The translations under genes and the position numbers were made by a program. DNA of 64,000 nt, from the NCBI GenBank assembly GCA_027622275.1, contig JAQBZB010000006.1, forward strand, positions 1 through 64,000. The letters are read 5' to 3'. Under the pieces are notes generated by a model that searched no databases, had not been told where the DNA came from, and was given only the letters and a program-made list of their open reading frames with translations. The stretch comes from Planctomycetota bacterium (GTDB lineage Bacteria; Planctomycetota; Planctomycetia; Pirellulales; Pirellulaceae). Below are positions 1 to 10,500 of this stretch, piece by piece; the stretch's first letter is position 1, and each line of letters opens with the position of its first letter.

Positions 1-3000
1 CTCGTGAACGGAGCGGTCAGCGGCCCCGTGTCATCGGGGTCGGGCAGCGTCATCTTCGTCACCTGATTGAGCACGTTGTAGGTATAGCTGGTGGTGTTCC
101 CCGAGTCGTCCGCGACTCCCGTGCGGCGCCCTTGATTGTCATAGCTGAACGTCGTGTCTCGTCCCAGCGGATCGGTGATCTTGTCGAGTTTTCCCTGGTC
201 GTTGTAGGCGTAGGTCGTGATGGGCGATGTCTGGGAACCGGCCCCATCGGGATCGGGTTGCGTCATCTTCGTCACCCGTCGCAAGTTGTCGTATTCATAG
301 GCAGTCACGCCGTCCAATGCATCCGTCACGCTCGTCACCTTCCCCAGGTCGTTGTAAGCATATCCCGTTTCGGGACTCGTCTGCGCACCAGCACCATCGG
401 GATCAGGGGCCGTCACTTTGGTCACGCGGCCCTCGTCATCATATAGAAACGAGGTGACGCGTGACAACGGATCCGTGACGCTCGTGACTCTCCCAGCGTT
501 GTCATACGCGGAAGTCGTCACCGGCGCGGCCAGCGCCCCGCCCCAGTCGGGATCGGGCTCGGTCACCTTCGTCACCCGACTGCGACTGTCGTATTCGTAC
601 GTGGTCTTGCGCCGCAGCTGGTCGGAGACTTCGATCAGTCGTCCCATGTTGTCGTACGTGTTGAGCGTATAGGGACGGCCCTGTGGACCACTTCCATCCG
701 GATCGGGCAAGGTCGTTCGCTCGAGCAAGCCGCGGTCGTTTAACGTGTAACTGGTTTGGTAGCCGCTTTCGTCGGTCACGTGTGCCAGTCTCTCGTCCGC
801 ATTGTAGGCGTACTGCGTGGCGGGGCCGACGTCATCGGGTGGCAGCAGCCCTGACGGCACCTGCATGACCTGGATCACATTGCCGGAACTGTCGTACTTG
901 TAGCGAGTTTCGGTATCGAGCGGATCGATCAGTTTTGTCACTCGTCCCAAGTTGTCGTAGACATACTCGGTGATGACTTCGCCCAGAACTCCCGGTCCGT
1001 TTTGCTGAGTGCGCCGCCCGGCGTCGTCGTAGCTGTACCACAGACCACCAGAGCCCGTGAAGTCAACGTAGCCGATTTCCGTGACGTTCCCAGTTGCATC
1101 GTAGGTGTACGTCGTTTCGGGAGCGACGAGTGATCCGGCACCGTCGGGATCAGGTTGGGTGACCTTCGTGACCCAGCCCCGGCTGTTGTAGATGTTCGTC
1201 GTGTCATTGCCTAACGCGTCAGTAATCTTGGTCACTTGACCAACTGCATCGTATGCGTAGGAAGTGGTTGCACTCTCGCGATCCGTCGTGGCAGTGAGGC
1301 GATTCAGCGTGTCGTAAACAAACGTTGTTTCTTTCGCTCGTTCGTCGGTGATCTTCGTCCCGTTGTCAGCGGAATCGTAGGTGAACGAGACCGTCGTACT
1401 GTCCGGGTTCGTGATTGTGGTAAGTCGACCGGACGTGTCATAGGAGAACGATGTGTCTAGTGCCACAAGGGAACCAAGGCCATCCGGATCCGGCGTTGTC
1501 TCTTTCGTCACACGACCCGCCGTGTCGTAAGTGTAGGTCCACTCGAAGGCATCCCCATCGGTGAACTTGGTTTGATTTCCGCTCGTGTCGTACGTGTATT
1601 GTGTCACTCGGCTCAACTCGTCTGTCGCGCTTGCCACCTGGTTGAACGTGGTCGTGTAGGTCCAGGTCCGGCTGTAGCCGCGTGGACTCATGCGATAGAC
1701 GACGTTGCCGCTCGCGTCATGACCGAAGATCGTGATGGGGCTGGAGTAGGTCGTTTGAGCGCCATCCGGATCGGCTTCGATTACCTTCGATATCTGGCCA
1801 TGTTGGTTGCGTTCGATTTCCGTCTTGTATCCCAACGGGTTCGTCGCTTCCGTCAAGTTACCAAAGCGATCGGTGCGGAAGGTGTTCACCTTGCTGCGTT
1901 CATCGGTGACGCTGCCGGCGGGGTCCGCGGCCGTCAAGCTGTTGCCGGTCGTTCCCGTGGGAAGACCGACCGTTTGTAACGCTGTCAGTTGCCAGATGTT
2001 CGCGTCCGGATGCGTGATCTTCTTGAGCCGATCGTGCGACCCGTACTCGAACTGCGTGGCGTCATTCAGTGGATTGGTGACTTTGGTTAACTGGTGCGAC
2101 GTTGCATCGTACGTGAAGGTCGTCTCGGGCGCGGTCAGTGGTCCGGCTCCATCGGGGTCGGGCTGCGTGATCTTGGTCAGCCGGCCGCTTCCGTCGTAGG
2201 TCAAGGTGGCCGTGCGGCTGGCGAAGTCGCTGACCGATGTCAGTTGCCCGCTGGTGTACGTGAAAGTCGTATCACGCGAGAACGGATCGGTGATCTTGGT
2301 GAGCAGGCCGCTGGTGTACGTGTACGTCATCGTATTGCCGTTACGATCTTCGCGCGAGATGAGCAAACCGGTCGAGGAGAAGTGGGCCTCGATGCCAAGC
2401 TTATCCGTCAGCGTGAACGTGTTGTCGACGTTCTTCACCAAGGTTGAAAACGTGAGATCGCCTGCCGCCGCCTGGTATCCGCCGCTCCCCTCCTTTTCAA
2501 ACCACAAGGCATCGCCGCTGGACTGCACCCACAGCGCACCGCCCGTATCAACGACCAACGAATCCAACCCGGCGAGTTGCCAGCCGCGGCCAAACGCCTG
2601 CGCGCTGCCGCCGCGATTGACGACGTCTTGGCTGCCAGTGAAGGTCCGTGTGCTGGAACCCATCATCGAATTGGCCGTCAGATCGATTGCATAATCGTAA
2701 TGCCCCGTGGCCAGTGAACTCGCATCGGCCTGTAACGCAAACCGCAACGAATCTCCCGGCGACAAACCGGTCGTGCCATAGTTGTACGTTGTTCCGGCGG
2801 AACCGTTGAATGTCAGCAGGGCGTCGATGCTGTCGGGCGTCATGCTGCTGGAGAGCAACGACGTTTCGACAACGACGATCGGTTTGGGCAACGTGTTCGA
2901 TTGGTACACGAGCGCCAGCCCCGGCGTCAACGGCTGCGCCAGTTCAAGACCACCGATGAGCAAAGAACCGCCGCGCGCCGCCTCTTCAAGATTCGTCCGC

Positions 3001-3086
3001 GCGCCAAAGTCGCCACCCACGGCGATGGACACCGTCACGACATTGCTGTCGACCGCACCGTCATTGGCTTTGTACACGTAAATGTA
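1..3086 (-). CDS. RHS/YD-repeat protein, partial (C-terminus off window, 5' end broken)
   Basis: The ORF track misses this gene because it runs off the left edge. On the minus strand, codons are open from about 3086 to base 1. The N-terminal part is a beta-rich extracellular segment, with stretches such as GRGWQLAGLDSLVVD. It is followed by about twenty YD repeats of the pattern YDxxGRVTKxTxPDPDGxG, ending in the window with TKMTLPDPDDTGPL. RHS/YD proteins are large secreted or surface proteins, often toxin carriers with a variable C-terminus; that part is not visible here. Upstream, at 3155-3083, the motif NSNGTFTYSPNPAFAGVDTF of an Ig-like domain lies in a different frame and ends at a stop at 3035. 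The join TFTC versus YVYKANDGAVDS is explained by a 4-base loss. No proper start or signal peptide is seen, so the gene may be a pseudogene or carry a sequencing error. Confidence 0.8.
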
Positions 3087-3250
3087 TCAACACCCGCGAA
3101 CGCCGGATTCGGCGAGTACGTAAACGTGCCGTTGGAATTGAACGTATTTTCGAAGAACATCCAAAATAGTTTTCGCGACTCACTCGTGCTGATTCTCGGG
3201 GATACGGCGAAATCAGCAGGGATAACTCGGACGGCGACGGCCAGATTCAA
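3035..3250 (-). pseudogene. Detached Ig-like fragment of the RHS gene
   Basis: This short frame contains NGTFTYSPNPAFAGVDTF, which is typical of cadherin/Ig-like repeats in planctomycete surface proteins. It then shifts out of frame relative to the downstream RHS coding region. The first 30 or so codons (MNLAVAVRVIPADF...) do not resemble such a domain, so homology appears to begin only near base 3155. I read it as the residual 5' end of the RHS gene after a deletion or rearrangement. It is probably not an independent gene. Confidence 0.5.
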
Positions 3251-3891
3251 GATTTACATCAGAGCAGCTATTTCAAGGCAAATCCCCTTTCGCTCAGCTG
3301 AGCTTGTTGACTGATGATAAAATCAACGGCAATCGCGGTCGCGATCTTCAGCAAGTGGACTCCGTCGCCCCCATCGGCGCGTCGAAACGCAGCTTGCTAA
3401 TCTGCGTCGGTCACATCGACTTCCGCGCCAAATGGCAAGCGGACGCTGGCCGTTGGTGTGTCAAAATGATTGCACGCGGTGACGGTTCTGGGCCGCCAAC
3501 TTGGTCACCGTGAAAGCGCTCAGGTCGACAACTCCTGGCGCATCTAGCCTGCAGAATCCTCGCGTGCCGAAAATAAGACTCTTCTCGATGAACACCACCA
3601 CGAGGACCCTCGTTCCCAGGTTCCTGCCTGGGTACGCACTGTCTTGGAGGCTCTGCCTCGCGTGTGAGATCTTCGTCGCGAACCAATGGGCAGTCAGAGC
3701 CTGCAATTCGTTGGGTTACCAGGCGGAGTCTGGTAGCCAGATGGTGGCGTTCACCGAGAAGTGTCCGAAATACTTTTATTGCTCGCGAAGGAACCGCTGG
3801 CGAGCGTAACATATTCCGCTAGGGGAAGTGGCGGCGCAAACGGCCGCTCGAAGGATGCCCATACGCGGAGCCAAATGTGGAGAAGCAATTG
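3251..3891. other. Non-coding stretch with a palindromic repeat
   Basis: I see no convincing gene between the broken RHS 5' end and the sigma factor. The overlapping ORFs on both strands here are rich in Arg, Pro and Ser and look like frame shadows. A repeat unit lies near 3605-3662 and is listed separately. The promoter for the sigma factor should lie in the last 100 bases, but no clear -35/-10 pair stands out. Confidence 0.5.
3605..3662. repeat. Intergenic repeat with two small dyads
   Basis: The segment contains CCCAGG-ttcctg-CCTGGG (3615-3632) and GAGGC-tct-GCCTC (3647-3659), separated by a short linker with GTACGCACTGTCTTGG. From memory, very similar text (cccaggttcctgcctggg plus gaggctctgcctc) recurs in many planctomycete and cyanobacterial genomes. 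That is recollection and was not checked. Only one copy is seen in this window. Confidence 0.45.
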
Positions 3892-4497
3892 ATGTTCGAC
3901 GCGGCCTGGAAGGTGCGCGCCACGGACGGCGACGAACAAGCGATGCGCGAGTTGGTCGATGCAGCATTGGAACCCTTGTTTCGCTTCTGTTTCTACCGGG
4001 TCGGGAGAAACCGGCATCTGTGCGAGGAAGTCGTCCAAGAGACGATCCTTCGTGCGATCGCCGAGTTGCCGAATTATCAGCCGGAGCGATCCGCGGACAA
4101 TGTCCTGCCGTGGCTGACGGGATTGGCGCGGAACGAGATCCGTCGGGCTCTGTCGCGCGAACCCGCGACAACCAGCCTGGAAACCATCTGGGCCAAAATG
4201 GACGAGGATCTGCGGACGATCTTCAGTCGGCTTGAATCCTCGCCATTGGCCGACGACGTCCTCGCGCGTGAGGAAACCCGCGAGATGGTCAACGCCACGA
4301 TGTCGCAGCTTCCGCAACACTATCGCGAGGCATTGGAAGCCAAATACGTTTCGCGGCAAAGCGTCCGTGACATCGCTACGCAGCGATCCACTTCGGAAAA
4401 GGCGGTCGAGTCGCTGCTGACACGAGCCCGACGTGCGTTCCGTGAAACATTTCTCGCCTTGGCGCGAAACCTTAACACCGAAGCGCTAAATCCATGA
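3892..4497 (+). CDS. ECF-type RNA polymerase sigma factor
   Basis: A 201-aa sigma-70 family protein lacking regions 1 and 3. Region 2 is visible at LFRFCFYRVGRNRHLCEEVV followed by QETILRAIAELP. Region 4, the helix-turn-helix that binds -35 elements, is visible at LPQHYREALEAKYVSRQSVR and following residues. The track starts at GTG 3877. I prefer ATG 3892 because GGAGAAG sits just upstream at Shine-Dalgarno distance. The gene stops 31 bases before the giant FecR/VIT/vWA protein, on the same strand, so the two are probably co-transcribed. FecR-type proteins are known to control ECF factors, so the giant protein is the likely regulator. The regulon is unknown. Confidence 0.85.
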   Translation: MFDAAWKVRATDGDEQAMRELVDAALEPLFRFCFYRVGRNRHLCEEVVQETILRAIAELPNYQPERSADNVLPWLTGLARNEIRRALSREPATTSLETIWAKMDEDLRTIFSRLESSPLADDVLAREETREMVNATMSQLPQHYREALEAKYVSRQSVRDIATQRSTSEKAVESLLTRARRAFRETFLALARNLNTEALNP

Positions 4498-4528
4498 GTT
4501 GTAGCACAGCAAACCGTGAGAGTTGGTC

Positions 4529-7500
4529 ATGAATAAACCCGAGCAAACGAATCAACCTTCTCCTCAAGAGAACGTGATCGGCGATCAAAATGTGGAACGA
4601 CTGTTAACCACGGCTTACCAGCCCGAAGCGCTCGACCCTGAGTTTGTGCGGCGGGTCCATGCACGTGCGGGCGAGGCGGCGAAGGAGGGTCGTCGTCGGA
4701 CGGCGACGTCTCCAGCGAGTTCTAACGATGCCTGGAGTAAGCCGCGTTTGTGGCTAGCCGCTGGGTGCATCTCGCTCGCGGTAGTTTTCGCTGCGGGATA
4801 CTTCGTCGCAAACAAAGGCCCCCGGAAAACCGACTACTATCCGGATGGCACACTTGTTTGGATCAATGGCCAGGCTTACGTACCAGCCGGGTCGGGCGCG
4901 CCGGATGGAGGCAATGATCCTGTCCTGAAACCGTTGCCGGTCACCACACATGCTGTCAGTCGAGAAGACAGTGAGCTGCTGCGGATCGGCGAGCAAGGGC
5001 TGACTCCGCGAAGGCGACCCGCCGAAACTCCGTCCGAGATTGTTTCCATCGGAGATTCGATCATCACGCGGCGCGGCGAGCGGCGGCGTGTCGAGTTGCC
5101 GGATAAGTCCATCTTGTATGTCAATGAAAGTGCTTCGCTCAGAATTGACGCAGCTCGGCGAATCACGGTCGAGACAGGTGAAGTCTTTGTGGAAGTCTCG
5201 CCTGCGGAAGCCAACGGCGGCAACAAGTTCGTCGTCCAGACTCCCGCGCGTGACGTGACGGCCGTGGGGACGAAGTTTGCAATCAACGTCAAGGCGGAAG
5301 GAACGGACGTCGCCGTCACGCAAGGCAAAGTGCAAGTCACCGGCATCCAGCAGATGCTGCTGGCTGGGCAACAGTTCCGCGCCGACGATATCTCGCCGCT
5401 TCCCCGCACATCCCACGTTCTGGATTGGACACGCGAGTTGATGACAGCCGCCGAATCGCCTTTGGTACCGGCGAGTGAATATGGCGGTGGAGCACTCGTG
5501 GCCATCGATCCTCACGGGCAACAGACGAAGCTCTCGCTCCGCAAATACCACGTTGATGTCCACATCGAAGACGGTTCGGCGCGGACGACGATCGATCAGA
5601 CTTATTTCAATCACCAGTCCGGCCGTCTGGAAGGGACGTTCTACTTCCCGCTCCCGCCCGACGCATCGATTTCGCGGCTGGCGATGTACGTGAACGGCCG
5701 GCTGATGGAAGGCGGCATGGCCGAGCGAGAGCATGCTCGCAACGTATTCGAGACGATCAAGTACCGGTCGCTCGATCCCGCGCTGTTGGAATGGGTTGAT
5801 GGCAGTACGTTCAAGATGCGCGTGTTTCCACTGGAAGGCCGGCAGGAGAAACGAATCATCCTCAGCTACACGCAACGTCTGGATAACAACTATGGCAGTA
5901 CGCAATATCGCTTTCCGGTCGGCCACAACATGGACGTTGTCCGCGACTGGTCGGTCAAGCTGCACGTCGCTCAAGGCGCGGTGCTGCGGTGGGAATGCAC
6001 GTCGCACGATCTGATTGCAGATACGCAGGAAGGCCACCTGACGTTGACGGCCTCGGACCACAATGCAAAGCCCGATCGGGATATTGTAGTCGGCTTGTTC
6101 GACGAAGGAGAACGCGGAGATCCGCTGAGTGAGCGCTCACGATTCTCGACCGTCGAACATGATGGCTCGCATTATTTGATGTTGCGGTTTCGTCCGGAGC
6201 TGGAAACCGCCAAGCAGCGCGAACGCCGCGATTGGGTGTTCTTGCTCGAAGCCGATGGCAGCCGCGACCCGCTGCTGGCGCGGGCGCAAGTCGACATCGT
6301 CAAAACGCTGCTGCAAAACGCCGAGCACGACGATACGTTTTCGATCGTCACGGCCGGGACACGGGTTCACGCCTTCGCCGCAAGTCAACAACCGGCAACG
6401 CCCGACAACATCGCCGCGGCGGTCGCGTTCCTGGACAAGATGCATTTGGTTGGTGCGTTGAACTTGGAGCAAGCGATCGCAGCCGCCGGCAACTATATGC
6501 AGGCCGCCGATCGCCCCGTGTTGGTTCACGTCGGTGCTGGCATTCCGATCTTGGGAGAACTAGAGATCGGCAAGTTGGTTGAAATGCTGTCGAAGGATGC
6601 GCCTTACGTCGGCGTCGGAGTGGGTAAACGCTGGAATCGGCAGTTCATGAGAGCGGCGGCCAGTCGCACCGGCGGCTACTTTACGCAAATCAATCCGGAC
6701 GAATCGATCAATTGGCGGGCCTTCGAACTTGTCTCGTCGCTGAACACACCGCGTCTCTCGGATATCCGCGTCGTAGCAGATGACGGGCAGGTCGATTTCC
6801 TGGTGATGAAGGACTGGGTGTCGCATGGCGAGGAGATCTGTGCGGTCGCGCGTTTGCAACTGGGACAGACTGGCGTCGAGTCGGTGACGGTTTCGGGTTC
6901 CGTCGGTGGACAACCGTATCAGCGGACGATTTCTGCCGGGAAAGTGGAGGAGCGTGCCGAATACTTGCCGCGCATGTGGGCCAAACTGGCGATCGACGAA
7001 ATGGTCGCGCGCGATGCCGAGCAGAACAAGTCGCGGATTATCGAACTCAGCAAATCGATGTACGTCATGTCGCCGTTCACATCGCTACTGGTGCTGGAGA
7101 ACGATGAGATGTACGAGCAATACAACGTCGATCGCGGCCGCAAGGACCATTGGGCGTTGTACCCTTGTCCGGACAAGATCGAAGTCGTGCATGAGCCGCT
7201 GCACGGGCCGCCGCCCGCGGTAACTTCCGAACCAAGCGGCGAGCCGGCGAAGCCTTCGCTGGAGCAAGTTCTGCAAACACTTTTGGTGCGGACCTCCGAT
7301 TTCGGCTACGGCACCTTGGCGACCGTCAACCGGCTGCCGACGTTCTCGTTCACGACCGTCTCGACAACGGTGAGTGTACCGGATGGTGGTACGGTTCTGC
7401 TCGGCGGAATCAGACGGCTGCAGGAAGCTCGATCCGAACGGGGCATTCCGATGCTGAGCAACGTGCCGTACGTAAATCGTCTCTTCAAGAATGGCCGATA

Positions 7501-10500
7501 TGACGGAACCGCGAACACGCTGATGCTGATGGTTACACCGCGCATCATCATCCAGGAGGAAGAAGAAGAGCGTCTGGGGATCGAAATCGTCGACGACTCG
7601 AACGGGCGAGTTTTTCGTAATCCCCGTTACGGTAATGGTGATGCCGCGCTGGCGGATTTCGATTCGTTGATCGAGTTGATCACCAACACCATCGCGCCAG
7701 AGACATGGGACGATGTGGGCGGCCCCGGTGTTAGCGACCCATTCCCGACGAACCTCAGCTTGGTGATCAGCCAGACGCAGCAAGTCCACGACCAGACGAT
7801 CCGCGGTTACGACCGTCTACGGAGCCGCGTCTATCCCGTGGGTGACCTTGTCATTCCCATCACACAGGCACACTCGAGCGGCTTCGGCACGGTGCTGCTC
7901 ACGGACGGCGTGGACGCGGAACTACCGATCTTGTATCCCGACGCTCAAATTTGGCAAGAGTTGACTCGCCGTCGCAAGCAATACGCGTCGGTTGACCTGG
8001 CGGGAAAACTCGGGATGTCCGAGGAACGGATCTTGGCCGAGCTTGATAAGAAAACGGAGTTCAAATTCCGGGAGCGACCGCTGAAAGATGTGATCGAGGA
8101 CATTGCGAATCGCCACAACCTACCGATTGTCATCAACAGCGCAGCGATCGAGGACTACGGCATCGCGCTCGATACACCGATCACGTTCAAGACGCAGGGC
8201 CGCAAGCTGAAGTCGGCTTTGAGCCGAATGCTCGACGAACTCGACTTGACCTACTTCATCGCGGACGACGTGCTACAGATCACGACACCGGTGGACAGCC
8301 AGCTCGTTTCACGTTTGTACTGGTCGGACGAGATGCTCTTGCTAGTTCGGCGCGACGGTTCGGCCGGTCAAGTTGACGTCGGCCACGACGCGCCGGCGCG
8401 GTTGCCGATCTTGGACGACCCACGCCTTGTTGACCGTTGGGCCGAGATTCTGACCCAGCGGCTGTCGCAAGGCGCGGAGCAGCCGAGCTTGCTGTACCTC
8501 CGACCGCAATCATTTGGCAATCGCCGGACATTTCGGCATCTCGTCAGCTTCGCTCCCGCGATCACGACGACCAAGGCCGACGCTTTGGCCGTGCTCGAGG
8601 AAGAAGCGGAACTGAAGAACCCGCCCAAGATCGGCACGGTTGACGAGCGGGCGCGCGAGTTGATCGAGGCGGGGCGCGGTCGAGGCTGGCAGTTGGTCAC
8701 GCTGCGCGACCAGGGAAATCGTGTTGTCCTCGAACTAGCGATCGACGGACAGGGACGTTTCCGGTTCGACCATCGAACCGAGCACGGGCTAGGCGAAACG
8801 GCAGTCTGCGATGGCGAGACGCTACGGCATCTGTACCCAGAGTTAGGGCTCGGCACGACGCGGCGGATGAGCCGCTTTCATCGAGCGGACTTGGCGCGGC
8901 TGGTCCCCTGGCTGCTGCCGCCGGTCGACGACTTGGCGATGGGTGCCGATTTGCGATTAGTCGGTCCGAGCACGGTCGCCATTGCCCCTCACAGATTCGA
9001 CGAGGCAAAGGACAGCGAAGGCCAACCGCAGACCTACGTTCGTCTGCACCTTGTGTTCGCCGCCGACGGACGCCTCGCGGAACGGCGCGTGGTCGAGATG
9101 CCTTCCGGCAAGACGATCCTGCGAGTTGCTTATGCGGCCGATGGGACTGTCCGCTGGTTCGATGGCGACGACCAGCAACAGGGCGAGTTTCAGATCGCGG
9201 TCGAGAAGACTTCCGCGCCGGACCTTAAACCGGCCGTCGACGAACTCGTACTTCTGCCAATGCCCGTGCGCGAACGCGCGCACGTTTACGAGATCGCGAA
9301 GCAGGCGGCACTGAATTCGGCAACATCGTCCGAGAAGACCGATGCGTTGCAGGCGATTGCGAACCGTGATCGGACACAAGCGGACGATCCGGCTGACTGG
9401 AACGAAGAAGATGCCTTGCGGTTGCTCGCCGCGAGCCATTGGCAAGATTCCTCGGAATTGCAGGACGTGATCGGACGCCGGTTCTTTGCCCGAGGCGACC
9501 GACGGCTGGGGTTCTACACATTGCTGCTTTCCAGCGGCGAGCGTTGGAAGATTGATCAGCGTGTTCAACTTGGTGACGGCACCACCACGCGAATGGAGCC
9601 CTTGGCCGACCACCCCAATTCACCGCTGGCTCGCTACATCGATAGCCAAATGCGAAACGCAAAACTCGACGCGCGAGAAAGTGGCAGTCCGGGCGAGGAA
9701 CCGCAACACGACTTCATCACGCAACTCGCGGAATACGAAAGTTTGTGTACACGCTGGAGCCTCGCGAACGACCCGCCGGGCAACGCAGAAGTCCGCCGCC
9801 AAGAGTTAGACGAACTGTTCGGCTTTATCCAACGCTGCGACAGCACGACGTTTGCCTTCACGTTGCTGCGGCGTCTGCAACGACGTTACGAAGACTCGCA
9901 ACCTCACGGCCGGATCGCGGAAGCGCTGATTGCGCTGGAGAAGCACGGCACGATCAGCTATGTCGTTAAGTACGAACTCGCTCGCTCGTTGGCCTCTGCC
10001 GGTGACAAGGAACAGGCGCGGAATCTGTTCGTTCAACTTCATCGCGAAGTTCTCGACGAAGGGATTCTGCCGCCGATTGACGAAACGTTTCGTGCTGCGT
10101 TTCGTAATTCGGTTCCGGATCGCGACGATCCGTTTGCAGATCCGTTTGGATCGGACGAAAGCGCAGCCCAAGTGTTCACTGGCCTGATGCGCGGAGCCTG
10201 TGCTCGGCTCATCGAACGCAAGCAACGCCCGCTGGCGATCGGTTTGGCCTGGCAATGCCGGCAGCTGGATGCCGCGGAATTGGGAGACACGCTGATCGAT
10301 CGGGTACTGACCGGCGTGCCGGATGACGAGCAGCTGGGCACAACGCTGGCGGCCCTGGAATACCTGCTGCGAACCGGCAAACATGATCGTGCCGACGCAC
10401 TGCTCAAACCGCTTCTGTCGCGTCAGCCGTACTCGGAATCGTCGGCGCTCTGGCGGCTGGCTGCCGGTGTTGCCGGCGATGGCGGGCGATTGGCCCGAGC

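Noticed and set aside
1-3086. YD-repeat DNA as a tandem or CRISPR-like array
   Set aside because: The periodicity is coding (protein repeats with variable spacing and codons); there are no identical direct repeats with unique spacers.
4754-6061. 435-aa minus ORF opposite the FecR/VIT gene, and similar ORFs at 9806-11170 and 19072-20247
   Set aside because: High-GC codon bias leaves antisense frames open; sequences are low in apolar order and match no family.
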